Source: Calocera cornea HHB12733
Lineage: Eukaryota; Basidiomycota; Dacrymycetes; Dacrymycetales; Dacrymycetaceae
Assembly (NCBI GenBank): GCA_001632435.1
Contig: KV424044.1
Location: forward strand, 31,315-95,314
DNA length: 64,000 nucleotides
Direction of reading: 5' to 3'
Made by a program: the position numbers and the translations under genes. The notes under the pieces were generated by a model, which was not told the origin of the DNA, made no database searches, and saw nothing but the letters and a program-made list of their open reading frames with translations. This document shows, in pieces, positions 22,226 through 34,400 of the stretch (position 1 is its first letter; each line of letters begins with the position of its first letter).

Positions 22226-24067
22226 GGACTGATAGAGTGCTGCGGATGAACGAGGAGGGAGGCAGGAGGCAGGAGGCGCGGGAGGGAGGAGAACAGGAGA
22301 CACAGCGGCCTGCCGGTACCCGGTATCGTATCTCGTATCTCGTCGGAGGTCGACGGTCCTTGTCTGTCGTGTTGGGTCACCACGGCTGGACGGAGTACAG
22401 GACCCCCTTTTCATTTTCTGGCCTTCCCCTTTTATACATTCCTTATTCCAGCGTCCCTTTTCTCTTCTTTGCACGTTGGATGAACCACCTTTAATCTTTG
22501 ACGTTTTCCCATCTTACTTTCCATCTTCCTGATCTCATCATCACCCAGCACCCGCTCAGGCACCCAAAATCACCCCTCTTGCACACAAGCTTGTATTCCT
22601 TACACGCGCTTCGGGCGGTGCTTCTCCCCCTCCATGACTCTCACCAATACCGTACAGGTCCTTTCGTATCACCCGGCTTTCTTTCAGGTCCATAGATTGG
22701 CTCAATATGTGTTAGGCGCCTTTCTCGGCTGTATGATGTCTGTCTCTCGCACACCCTTCCCAGAACAGTACTAGTGACGATGAATATACAGCATGTTATG
22801 TGTTGTCTGCGTGCCGAGCGCTGGAGGTGGCGGCCATGACGCTCCAACGTGCCGGTGGTCAGGATGGCAATCCCTCGTAAGGCAGGGCGTGCCGATCCAG
22901 CCGCCGACCAATAATAGCTGAGTCGGGCTGGTCAACTGGCTCAGACAGAACTGCACTAGTCAGGTGTCGCTCTATTATTATCAAGACATCCAGCAAGACT
23001 TCCTCTTACGCTCGAATAGTAGTGTGACCAGCAGGGGGCATGCAGCTCCAAATGCCGGTCTGGTCGGGGATCAGTGGAATGCCCGCGCTTCCGCTCGGGT
23101 TATCATCGATGGCGTGAGTGGGGCGCGCTTATCCACATATGGAATAGGGGTTGGGCACTGCTTTCGGCCGCCATTCCCCCAGTACAACGTGATCAATGAC
23201 TCAATGTATGCATACCGGACGCCGTGGGCGGGTTAGGAGGCGATAACCGGCTGATGATGCTGCGATACTGACATGATGACCGGGCGCAGAGAAGGCTTGG
23301 CGGGCGCTTGCAGGGGCGCAGCAATGAACCCTGACAGGGCGGGGAGAAGTTGGAATGGCTTGGCGTGCCGCTGCCGCCGGGGCGCGGGGGTTCCGGAAGC
23401 AAGCCTCGAAGCCTGACGTCCTTCTGTTCTTTCTCAGCCCTCTTCAGCCCCGCCAGGAAGATTGTTGTATGGGCGGGCACGCAGCTCGGCGCGCCGGCAC
23501 ACAGCCCAATGACGAACACGTGCCATGCACATGACGCCGCGTGCGCATGGCCGGCTGACGCCCCGTCATCCCTCCATGCACGGGAAGCGCGCGGCGGTGC
23601 AGCCTCCCGCGCTTGCCATCTTTGTCCTGAGCTAATTCCTCATCGGGAAGCACTGTGGGCGATACATCCAGAGAAGCGCACACGCAGCCCTGTCTCCTCC
23701 TCTTCCACCCTCCTCCTTTCCCCGCCCGGCCCCGGCAAGCCCTGACTACGACGGGGGCAAGCCGTGTCTTACGGATCAACCCGCCCTCCCTCGTGGGCAG
23801 GTGCGCGCCTGCTCTTGTCTGGAATTCAGTGGAGCGGAGCGGAAGAGAGCAGGTACGGCAGGCAGGGTTCCTGCGCTCGTCGCCTGCTGCTCGGCTCGGC
23901 GGTACTTTACGCCCTTCCCATCCAGGTGGATGGCGCGCCGGGGAGGCCGGCGTCTGCGTATAAATGCCCGGTGAACCTTCGCCTGCGAGAATGCCCTTGG
24001 CCATCCGGATCCCCCGGTCTTTCACATACCAGCCAACAAGCAAGTAAACAACAACAAACATTCAATA
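22226..24067. other. 1.8-kb intergenic region, no gene supported
   Basis: Open frames here are short and show no recognisable motif or splice-consistent extension. The left part is probably the 3' UTR of the zinc-finger gene. The right part should be the promoter of the chitin deacetylase. I saw no tRNA, transposon ends or long repeats. Confidence 0.4.
23959..23965 (+). promoter_or_regulatory. TATA box of chitin deacetylase gene
   Basis: TATAAAT lies 103 nt before the ATG at 24068, a normal distance for a regulated fungal promoter. Confidence 0.55.
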
Positions 24068-25145
24068 ATGCGTGCCTCCGCCGTCCTACTCCTTTGCGCC
24101 GCGCTGGCTAGCGCGAACCCCATTGCGCTCAAGGGCAAACGGCTGAACCTCGGCAAGGGGACGACGATCCCGCTCGCGAAGCGCGGCGACCTCCCGGACA
24201 AACGGGGCGAGGCGACGCTGTACAGCTCGTGCGTGGTGGACAACATGGTCGCGCTGACGTTCGACGACGGGCCGTACATCTACGAGCAGGACATTGTCAA
24301 CACGCTCAACGACGCGGGCATCAAGGGCACTTTCTTCGTCAACGGCAACAACTGGGACTGCATCTACGACCAGGCCAGCAGCCTGCAGAACGCCTACTGG
24401 GGCGGGCACCAGATCGGCAGCCATACGTGGGACCACCCAGACCTCACCACGCTCAGCTGGGACGATGTGCGCCTTTTTCGTTGTTCGGGAGGGGCAGGGC
24501 CGTGCTGACCGGAGCCGAACAGATCGACAGCGAGTTCACCCGGGTTGAGCGTACGTCCTAGCCGTGTTTGGCTGTTCCTGAGATAGGCCGCTGACGATCG
24601 GGCAGAGGCGATCCAGAAGATCATCGGCGCACAGCCCGCTTTCTTCCGCCCCGTACGTCCTTTCGTAGCCTGATCGCTGGGTACATGCTGACTCGGCCCG
24701 GCAGCCCTACGGCTCGTACAACGACGACGTGCTGCAGATCGCCGCCAACCACGGCATGACGGGTGCGCGTCTTCTTGCACCTTCCCACTTCTTCCAACTG
24801 ACTCAAGCGGCGTAGTCGTCACATGGGACCTGGACACGGGCGACAGCATGGGCGAGCCCGTGTGGTACTCTGAGCAGCAGTACGACAACGCCGTCTCGTG
24901 GCACCCTGACAACGTGCTCGCGCTGAACCACGAGACGTACGACACGACGGCGTACCAGGTGCTTCCCTACGCGATCCAGAAGCTCAAGGACGCCGGGTAC
25001 ACGTTCGGCACCGTTGCGGACTGCGTCGGGTGGTGGCAGCCGTACCAGTGGACGAGCCAGCCCGGCTCGTGGGACGTACGTAGCTTTGGCCTCACGGATG
25101 AGCGTTTCCGCTGATCCCGGATGCTAGGACTCGTGGTACTGCTGA
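24068..25145 (+). CDS. Secreted chitin deacetylase (CE4 polysaccharide deacetylase)
   Basis: Removes N-acetyl groups from chitin oligomers or cell-wall chitin outside the cell. The protein starts MRASAVLLLCAALASA, a typical signal peptide, with a dibasic processing-like stretch (AKRGDLPDKRGE) after it. The NodB domain shows motif 1 TFDDGPY (catalytic base and zinc-binding Asp), motif 2 GSHTWDHPDL (zinc-binding histidines), motif 3 FRPPYGSYNDDVL (split by an intron) and VVTWDLDTGD, then LALNHETYDT. Five short introns are consistent with frame. The last joins GSWD to DSWYC before TGA 25143-25145, giving a Cys-ending tail common in this family. Length is about 250 residues, so a single domain with no chitin-binding module or GPI signal. 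A TATA box lies 103 nt upstream. Confidence 0.85.
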
Positions 25146-25713
25146 TCGCATCGCCCTGAACCCTTTCTCGCCCCCGCAGGCCACGCATAACGAACCGAAA
25201 CGGACATCTACTGGCATGAAATGCCGCATGGACAGTCTACTGTAGCTGCTAGCAACCTCACTCACGAGCGTCATGACTGCACATACATGTTATTCCCTTG
25301 ACTCGGGCCAATGATTCATTCTGTGGTAATGTGTCGGATGGGAGGCTGCATAGTACAAGCCCTTTTCAGCACAAGCCCTTTCCAAGCCTCTGTCCACTTG
25401 CGGTCATCGCCAGCCCTTTACCCTTGGGGAGCGCCCCCGCTCGGCACGACGCATGCCGCTTACATAATGTGCACCGCCACCAGGGTCCTTTAATAGCCGA
25501 AGCAGTGTCGGGCCGAGTTCGGCCGGGGATTGCGCCATCTACTCCCGCACTAACAATGCGCCATCACTAGTTAGTCGAAATTCTGACACTGTGTGCTTCA
25601 TCGTCGTCGGTCTAGTCCTCGACATCGTCAACGTCAGCGTCCTCATCGACAGTGACACCGACAGCGACACCAACACCGACGCCCTTTAGATCATCTTCCA
25701 ACACCCGTGAAAC
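25146..25713. other. Intergenic region before MET10
   Basis: No gene seen. The last about 100 nt are an imperfect GACACCGACA-like repetitive leader directly before the MET10 ATG, probably 5' UTR. Confidence 0.35.
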
Positions 25714-28700
25714 ATGTCAGGCGCGGCCACGCCCCTGTCGGCAGCGACGACGCTCACCCCAGGGTCGCCCTCGCCCTGCCCCAACTCCTCTCCGAAGAAG
25801 TGGGACGTCCCCCTGCTCAAGCCCTTCCTCCCTCTCCCCGTCCAGCCCTCTGCGGGCAGTACGCTCCCCACCACTGCAGCGCACGTCGTGGAGGCACTCG
25901 CGTCGAGCCTCAGCAGCCGCGTGTTCGCGTACGACGATGCGCTGCTGCAGGGCGTTGGCCAGCAGGCGCTCGATTGGTCTTCCTCTGGGCAGGGCGCGAA
26001 GGCGCAGGAGATGCAGGCTCGTGCTGGGGCTGGGATGGCCCTCCTCGGAAGGCTCGGTACTAACGGAGGGAGCACGAGTGACGCGGGCGGGGTGCTCTCC
26101 GCGTTCGTGACGCCCCAAGGGCTCGCGCTGATGGGGGAGAGCCTCTCCCTCCTGCCGCCTCCCAGTCAAGCAGGCAGGCTAGTCCTGCACGTCCCGGCCG
26201 TCTCGCCCTCCCCCACCGGGGCGCTCACTCCCTCGCTCGCCTCTCTCGGCCCGGCACTCGCAGGCGTCCCTTCCGACTCCTCCGACCTGGCCGTTGTCCT
26301 CTCCTCTACACCTTCCGAGACTGCAGCGCTCGCACAGGCATCCTACGCGCTCGCCCCGCACGTCGTACACATATTCGACCATCACAGCTCGGCCCGCGAG
26401 CTCACAGCCATCCCCGCCCCGTCCTCCCCGGCGGGCGACCGCGGCCTCTCCCTGCGCACGGCTCTCTCCCGCGCGGGGCTGGAGTGGTTCGACTACTCCG
26501 GCTCCCCCACCGCTTCGTACGTGCTCATCACGCTCGCCTCCCCCCTCGCGCAAGCGCTGAAAGCCTCTATCGGGAAGACCGAGGGTCTGGGGCTGCTCAT
26601 CGTGCGCGTGCTCAGGCCGTGGGATGAGCTCGCCCTCGCTGCTGCGCTCCCGAGGGCCGTGGAGCACGTGCATGTTGTGGACCATGTGCTGGGCGCGGGG
26701 GAGCAGGGGCTCCTGTTCGGGGATGTGTTAGGTGCGCTGGTTGGCGCTGCGGATGCGGGGCATGTGCCTGCCGTTCACAGGGTGGGCGTGCTGCCCTCGG
26801 AGCTGGCGGCGTACACCTCCCGCCCGGCCGAGCTGCTGGCCTCCCTCCGCCCCTCCGTCCCCACGCCAGCGACACAGTCCCTCCCCTCGCCCAAGAAACT
26901 CGCGTTCTACACCACCCCCTCCTCCCCGCTCCCGCAAACGATCGCACACACCTTCCTCCTCTCCAACAGCGTGTCCACCCGCCTCCTTCCCTTCACCGAC
27001 GCCTTCTCCCACGCGGGGGGGATCACGCTGCACCGGCTACTCCTGTACCGGCCTTCGGAGGCCGCGCTCGCCCAGGCGCCGGTGGACTACCTCTTCCCGC
27101 TCGAGCAGCCCGACGCGGACTTTGTCGCGCTCGCGGAGCCCGCCCTGCTCAGGAGCCATGCGGTGCTGGACTCGGCAAGGAAGGGCGCGCAGGTGCTCGT
27201 CCTCACCGCTTGGTCGGCCGAGGAGCTCGCGGCGAGCTTGCCGCCCAAGGCGCATGCAACCGTCGATGAGAAGCAGCTTAGGCTGTACACGTTCGACCTG
27301 CGCAAGGCCGCTGAGGCGCTCGCGCCTTCAGACAAGGGCAAGCAGGAAGCGCAGGAGGAGCTCGAGACGGTGCTCCAGCTGATTGCCTTCCTCCGTCTGT
27401 ACCTTGTTGGCGCGGGTGGCGAAGCGGCTGTGGAGAAGGTCGTGCGCGCCGTCTACGGGTCGTTCATCGCCGGCGTCCCGCTTGCCGACGCGTGCAAGGC
27501 CGTCTGGACGAGCTTGCACGAGATTGCTCTGCCCAAGAACGAGCCCGAGGTGGAGGTGGAGAAGGAGAAGGAGCTCAAGACGTTCGAGTTCAACACCATC
27601 TCCCTCGCCTCGCTCCCCGCCATGCCGACCACGCCCGTCCCGCGCGTCTCCTCCTGGCACGCGGCGGCCAAGCTCTTGCTGTTCAAGGAGGCCACACTCG
27701 TCCCGTCCGCTACGGACCCCAAGGAGCAGCCGACCGCGCTCCGGCCCGAGACGGAGGACCGCACGTTCCTGGTGACGTGCAGCGTCAACCGGCGCCTCAC
27801 GCCTACGACGTACGACAGGAACGTCTTCCACCTCGAGTTCGACACGGCTGGCACGGGGCTCAAGTATGCGCTCGGTGAGGCGCTCGGCGTCCATGGGTGG
27901 AACGACGAGGAAGAGGTGATGGACTTCTGCAAGTGGTACGGCGTCGACCCGAACCAGGTCATTTCCGTGCCCTTGCCCGAGGGCTCGCGTGGTGCCCGTC
28001 ACAGCCGCACCGTCTTCCAGACCCTGCAGCAGGTGGTCGACCTCTTTGGCAAGCCGCCAAAGTCGTTTTACGCTGCACTCTCGCCGCTGGCCAAGGAGCG
28101 CGCGGACTCGATGTCGCTGCGCTTCATCTCCTCCGCCGAGGGCTCGGCCACGTTTAAGAAGTTGAGCGAGGTAGACACGCTCACGTTTGCTGATGTGCTG
28201 CGCTCCTACCCTTCGGCCCACCCGAGCATCGAGGAGCTTGTCGAGCTCGTCGGGTTTATCAAGCCCCGCCACTACTCCATCGCTTCCTCGCAGGCGGCTG
28301 TTGGAGACCGCGTTGATCTGCTCGTCGTCACCGTCGACTGGGTCACCCCGTCCGGCTCGCCCCGCTTCGGCCAGTGCACGCGCTACCTTGCCGGGCTCAA
28401 GGAGGGACAGAAGGTCACCGTGTCCATCAAGCCGTCCGTGATGAAGCTTCCGCCTAATGACATGCAGCCGATCATCATGGCTGGTCTTGGCACGGGCGCT
28501 GCACCCTTCCGTGCATTCATGCAGCACCGTGCGTGGCAGAAGCAGCAGAAAATACCTGTTGGCCCTCTCATCTACTACTTTGGCTCTCGTCATCGTTCGC
28601 AAGAGTACCTCTATGGTGAGGAGATCGAGGCTTACGTGAGTGTCTTCGCTGCATCCCTGTGTTGTGCTGTACTGACAGTACATGATAGATTCGCGACGGT

Positions 28701-28976
28701 GTCATCTCACATGCTGGCCTTGCATTCTCTCGTGACACGGATAAGAAGGTGTACATCCAGCACAAGATGCAGAACGACGGCGAGATGCTGGGCACGATGT
28801 TGGCTGGAGAGGAGAAGGGAGTGTTCTACCTCTGTGGCCCTACCTGGCCCGTGCCCGATGTCTACGAGGCGCTTGTCAAATCCCTCGTCGAGTATGGCAA
28901 CATGGAAAGGAAGTACGCCGAGGAGTACTTGGAGGCTCTGAAGGAGGAGGAGAGATATGTCCTTGAGGTCTATTAG
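25714..28976 (+). CDS. MET10: Sulfite reductase [NADPH] flavoprotein alpha subunit
   Basis: Transfers electrons from NADPH through FAD to the beta (hemoprotein) subunit, which reduces sulfite to sulfide for cysteine and methionine synthesis. The 1,069-residue protein has an N-terminal pyruvate-ferredoxin-oxidoreductase-like half typical of fungal Met10. A ferredoxin-reductase half follows, with FAD-binding RHYSIASS (RxYSIASS), MAGLGTGAAPFRAFMQHR (NADPH site), YYFGSRHRSQEYLY and the terminal ALKEEERYVLEVY. There is no flavodoxin-type FMN domain in front, as in yeast Met10, where the FMN role is carried by the partner subunit. One 53-nt intron (28636-28688) splits EEIEAY from IRDGVISH. I chose the ATG at 25714 because it opens the long frame; a start slightly downstream is not excluded. 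Stop TAG at 28974-28976. Confidence 0.9.
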
Positions 28977-29466
28977 ATTGCACATACTTTTGTGTTCCTT
29001 TAGAGGGGCAATCAGACACCTATTGCGGCATTCCGGTCACCGTTACTGGGCCTGCAAAGGATCCTACCTGCACAAACCAGTGCCCGAGGGCAAGGCAGCC
29101 ATTGGCTGTGCGATCAGCCGAGCAGCGGTAGCTTGCAACGAGGCATGTGTCCGTGTGCCTAGCTTTCGAGATGTTCTTGCCAGGTGCTGAACGACAAGCG
29201 ACGGCGTTATCTCAATAAATAAGAGTCTCCCTGATTCACATACGGACGGACTGTTAAGTTTAAAAAGCGGGATTCTCATTTTGGGAGTTACGAAGATATC
29301 AGAGGGGGATACGGGGCTCATATGGCAGTGGAAATTTCCAAAAAGATGGACGTGCAGGTTAGCGTTTCATGGCGCCCTCCCTGACGGGCATCGTCAGCTG
29401 CACATGTACTGGTTCCTCTGATGGGAGACATACCGAGGTCGCATCTCCAAGCTGGAAACGATGCAG
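28977..29466. other. Convergent intergenic region
   Basis: This lies between the stop codons of MET10 (plus) and the small unknown gene (minus). No coding frame, RNA gene or repeat is supported. The right half is less GC-rich and likely holds both 3' UTRs. Confidence 0.35.
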
Positions 29467-30109
29467 TTAGAAAGTGTGGAGATAATCGCCGAAGAGGGCC
29501 TTCGAAGCGTCGCCGGCGAGATCCCCAAGCTTAGAATAGCCGAAGTAATCGGCGACACTGGTGGCGACACCAAGCACCTTGAGTTGGATGGTCGTATCAA
29601 CAAACCTATGCTGTACAGGTATTAAATCATTAAGGGAGAACCTATCGATAGCGAAGTAAATACCTGGTAAGGCCGGCGGCTCTTGTCATGCCACACGAGA
29701 AAGCGGCCGTCGCCCGCCTTATTCTTCTGGCCGTACTGGAAGCGATCATCAACCCTGATCCTGTAGCCTATGTAGGGCGTGGTAAGGAACGCGAGCTCTC
29801 GGATTCGAATTCTTCTGCTCACATGCGCCGTCGTCAGTCGTTACGGCCTCGAGGCCCGCGAGTTGAGAGTCGTCAGCGAGCTCGGAGGCGATGTACAGGG
29901 GGACCTCTTCCTTCACTGCTATGCACCTCAGCTTGGTCCCAAAGGTTATTATGACCTTAGAGCTACTCACGGCCGGCGCCCGTCTTGGCCATGAAAAACT
30001 TATAGTCCTTGTTGTTTGAGGACCAACTCTGGCTCCATGCTACGCGCACGGTGGGAGCCGCGTCGTGGGCATGGATGTAGATGTAGTCTCCGAGCTGGAC
30101 AGGGGCCAT
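29467..30109 (-). CDS. Small protein of unknown family
   Basis: I do not recognise this protein. Splicing three introns gives a continuous frame of about 160 residues: MAPVQLGDYIYIHAHDAAPT, SWSSNNKDYKFFMAKTGAGP, EEVPLYIASELADDSQLAGL, LAFLTTPYIGYRIRVDDRFQ, FLVWHDKSRRPYQHRFVDTT and LGDLAGDASKALFGDYLHTF, then TAA at 29467-29469. The middle intron (about 29806-29854, 49 nt) is needed to connect two otherwise incompatible frames, and all three fit GT..AG. Alternating hydrophobic and polar residues suggest a beta-rich fold. There is no signal peptide or membrane segment. An upstream exon is possible because the frame stays open for about 15 codons before the chosen ATG. Confidence 0.5.
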
Positions 30110-31492
30110 TTCCGTTCCAAAGTCTGAGGGGTTGAAGTTGAGTGAGAGCTGGAGATGGTGGGTCAGACGATCGAGAATGCCTACACTTATACCCTTTCGG
30201 CTCTTCCTGGATTACGACGGCTGCCACACGGTGTGCGGCCACAGCGACAATACTTCCAAGTACAGTCGAGGCGGGAGGTGAATAGGGTTGTCGCGTACCG
30301 TAACCGTAAAACACCGAGTTCCGACATGTCGACATCGACTAACAGTAGTCCAGTGGTGTGTTGGACAGTTCCATAAGCGGTCTCCTATCGCAAATCGTGG
30401 CGCAAAGCCGGGCTTGATAGACGCTGTAACACGCTCTACAGCGTCCGCAACGCATCGGCGGGGGCTGAGGCCGGTACTTGGCTCAGTATTCGCCGGCTCA
30501 AGTGCAGGTCGCTGGCGTGACCGATGTGTCCACAAACTGACCGCATTTGGTGGCTCCAATCAGGCACAAGGATGGTTTAGATTGAATCCCGAGCCACGTC
30601 CAGGCACACAAGAAGCGCAGGAAGCACGGCTTCCACCGCTGTCCAGAGTACTAGTGGCACCAAACAATAGGTCATCTGCACCGTTCAGGGACGGCGAGAG
30701 CTCAGAGTTCCTGCCGGAGAGGGTTCCGAAGCCGGCGGTGTAAGAAGCCGATGCTGCGACCGCAAATCGTGGCGCACCGAGGGGCTTCGGAGGCAATCGT
30801 CAAACAGGCGCCCCCCGGCCGGCCAGAGAATTGATTTGCACCAGTCGAGGGATTGTGCTGCATCCAAGAACGTTCGCTGAAGACGTCCGATGAGCACCGT
30901 ATTGATATCATGGAATCCCAGGAGTCCGACAAGTTCGGAAACGAGTCGGAACATGTCTCCCCAGGTAAGCTTGCCATCACCATGGCCGGGCAGAACGCCT
31001 CCTGCAGCTCTGAGCTTGATCAATCGAACTGGGTGACTGTTGGCCATAGAGGTTCAGGGTAGAATTGTGCTGAACGTATGTTGTGTGTCAGGTCGGCACG
31101 AGGAACCCTTCTACGCTGGAAAGATGGAACGCATCTGGTCCCGTGCTGCAATCACGTCCACAAAACACAGAACCCTTCATAATGCCTTCCGGTTGACCCA
31201 GGAAAGCAACGACCTTTCGATATATAAACATGATTACCATTGCAGTCCCTCCAGGTGTATACGGAAAAAAAGAAACTAGGTCATAAAGAACGGCGTGGGG
31301 GCCAAGTAGAACGGGAATCAGATAGCTGAGCAGGAACCAGCTTACTGGGGAAATATAGGAATGCAAGTGGGTATGCGGACAATTCCAGATTGATCGACAA
31401 GGAGAAGAGGGGAAAGCTTCGTACAAATCATGCAATTACTGGAAGAAAAGAGACAGAAAGAGGAAAGGAATGTATCGTCAGTGGTTGTGGTA
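30110..31492. other. 1.4-kb region with no supported gene
   Basis: A minus-strand frame at 30685-31047 (starting MANSHPVRLIKLRAAGGVL) looks mildly protein-like but has no motif and no splice-consistent partners, so I leave it uncalled. A 16-bp direct repeat, CGCAAATCGTGGCGCA, occurs at 30389-30404 and 30761-30776. The right end is probably the 3' UTR of the kinase gene. Confidence 0.35.
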
Positions 31493-34400
31493 TCAAATCA
31501 TGGCCGCCGCGGCTTCTTGGCGATGCAGCTCGTCTTCCAACAGCCGGGCCCGATTGAGCAGCGCCACAACGTCCGAGCGTGAGCATGCGCGTCGGATGAA
31601 AGGCGATTCCAGAAGGGCTGCAGCTGACGGTCGCCTGGAAGGCTCTTCAGCACACATCGCCAGGAACGAGCGCAGCTGCTCGCTCCATCGTTGGGGTTGG
31701 CTGAGAGGTGGCAAATGGCGGATGGTCCGCAAGTATTCCACGTCCTCAATCTCTGAATGAGGCGGAACGCCTTCTAGCAGCTCCCAGAGAGTCGCGCCAA
31801 GGGAATATATATCGACGGCGGTGTTGTATGGTTGGCCCGCACGCAATTCGGGCGCCATCCAGTACCACACACCCACGACTTCGTCACGAGTTGGACGCTC
31901 TTCTGTGAGCTGGACGGCGTGGAAGAAATCAGCTGAGATGGGATTAGTCGAGACTCATGCAGTTCGATAATAGAACATACCGAGCAGAAGTCTTCCATCA
32001 GTTGAAAAGAGTAGGTTATCACTCCTTACGTCGCGATGAACGACGCCTCTCGAGTGCAGGTAGTTCAGCGCCTCAAGCACGTCCGCCATGAGCCGCGCTA
32101 CGACCACCTCCCCTCCAAGCTCGAGACCTTCGCCACTGAGAACGCACACTTCCGCCAGACTGCGTTCCATCCGCTCCATCCGCACCCACATCTCCCAGCC
32201 TTTCATCATGGACTCCTGGACCGCTTCCTCAGCTTCCATTCCCTCGATTTGGGACTGTGGACGCAACCAGGCGCCGTCAGCGCCTAGGAGGTGAGCATGG
32301 CGGAGCGAGAGCTGCAGGAGAGTCTCTCTGAGGGTCGAGAGCGTCGGGCGCGGGATGTACTTGTAGGCCAAGTGCTGCGTCTGGGCATGCATGGACGACA
32401 GAGGCGAGGCCGTATAGATATGCGAATGTGTACCGAGGGCGATGAGCGTAAGCGTTTTGGGAGGCGGCGGGCTGCCCGCGAGAAGATATGGTGCCAGAGG
32501 CCTGTATCCCTCGGGCAGCGCCTGCATCCTTCGTTGTTCCGTGTCCTCCTCCTCTTCCTCTCCGCCCTCGCTCTCGAGCCAGTCCTTAAGCGCGTCGCCC
32601 AGATCTCCTTCGTCCACTTCCTCAATATTGCCGTTGGTGGCAACGACGCGTGACGGAGCGGGAATAGCTGGAGATGCGTCCAGCTCGTCTAGCTCATCAT
32701 CGATCTGGGTCTCGCCACCAGGGCTGCGGGGGAATCGGTCCCTAACGTCCAGAGGCGTTGAAGGGAAGCGGACAGCCGGGCCGCCTGGGCTCGCCTGCAG
32801 GCTATTTGCCCTGCTAGGCAGGCCGCTCCCAGGCGCAAGCGTGAAGGTATACCCCCCGTCTGATGTACGAGGCGAGGATGCCTGCAGCGGATAGCCGTTT
32901 GCAGCATGCGGGTTTATCGTGGGCGATGTCACGAGATGAGTGGGGAAGAGGGCCGAGCTTGGCAGAGCTGCAGATGTCTCTGAGGTCGGAGAGTTGGACG
33001 AGAACGCGCGAGGCGGCGTCATTGGCATCATGAGCTGCGTCGGCGCTGCCGGGAGAGGTCGCTCCGTTGCTGGTGTTCGTGGGGATGACGTACCCTGCTG
33101 CTGGCTGACCGGTAGCCGGAGGCCCAATGACTGCGTATGGAGAACCGGCAAGGTAACGGGCGGAGACGTCACTGGAGGCTTCATGCCAGCAGAGGGCATA
33201 GCAGGGGAAGGCATCGCTGATACCTGGCCGGCTGCAGATCCGCGCGGAGACATGTCCGCATACGCACTGGGGTCGAAGTCGTCGTCCGTCTCGGGCGTCC
33301 TGAGCGCAGGGCTTCCGAGGGCAGCGGTGATGCTCGGGTTGGGGCTGCGCGGCACAGTGAGCACCTGCCCCTCGGCGTCGTCCTCGACTTTCGCCTTCTG
33401 TACGTGAGGCATGGGCGGCAATGGCGGCACGGGGGGGACGTTCGCCTCTCCTTTCGCCGCGCCAGCGAGCGTCCGCCTGCTCCCCTCGCGGGACGGCGCC
33501 GAGGTAGCCAGGGAGAAGACGCTGTCGCTCCTGTCCGACATGAACCCCGCGTCCGTGTCCATCACGCTCTGGGGCGGGCTGGCGGGCACAGCCTGCATCT
33601 GCCGCACCTGTATCTCCCTGATGGTAGGCAGCTGCGCCTGAGCCGAGCTCGGGCTGAGCACAGAGGGCGGGGCCACGTACGCGGTCGGAGTGCGCGCGAC
33701 GGGCGTTTCTGGGGAGAATGCGGTGGCGGTGGCGGTGGCGGTGGGGGAGATGGCGCTGGGCGGCTGGGTCGGAGGCTGGACCTCGACGTGCGGGACTTTG
33801 GGCAGGTCCTTCTCCGGCACGGGCGGGGGCGGGCTCGCGGGCTCGGTGGGCAGGAGGGTGCTGGACGGGCTGGCGGCGCTCGGCGTCTGCACCTGCACCA
33901 GCAACCAGGGGGCCATCTCCGCGAGCTGCTTGACCTCGTCCTCCCGTTCCTGCTCCAGCTCCCGGCGCATGCGCTCGGTCGGAGAGGTGCGTGCCCGCCC
34001 GGCGCGCTCGTCGACGGGCGGCTTGTTGGCGAGCTTCGGCTCCTGCGGGCTCCGCATTGCAGTAGGAGAAATAGTCGGCGCGGAGGTATCGAGCCTCGCC
34101 GGCTGCCTCGACGACGACAGCGAGAGCGGCGCAGTCGTATTCGTAGCCGGTGCGGGTGCGGGTGCGGGTGCGGGTGCGGGTGTGGGCGTGGTCTCGCCCC
34201 CCCCAACGCGGGCAAAGATGTCGCCGGCCCAGTCGTCGGCCCAGCTAATCTCGCTCGTCAGCGTCTGCAAGCCCAGGCCGAGGCTGAGCGGCAGTTCGGG
34301 CAGGGAGATGACGGGCGGGAGCGGGGTGACGATGCTCTGCCGGAGCGGGTTGTCGTGCATTGGCGCGAGGGTGTGCTGCTGCTGCGAGTGGGAGTGGGAG

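Noticed and set aside
27328..28683. 451-codon minus-strand open frame opposite MET10
   Set aside because: It is a mirror of a GC-rich real gene; the plus strand carries unmistakable FAD and NADPH motifs and the minus frame has none.
25714..28976. MET10 considered as a frameshifted full sulfite reductase missing its FMN domain
   Set aside because: Fungal Met10 proteins normally lack a flavodoxin FMN domain, so the absence is expected.
30685..31047. Minus-strand 120-codon frame starting MANSHPVRLIKL
   Set aside because: It looks mildly coding but has no family match, no splice partner and no promoter signal, so it is not called as a gene.
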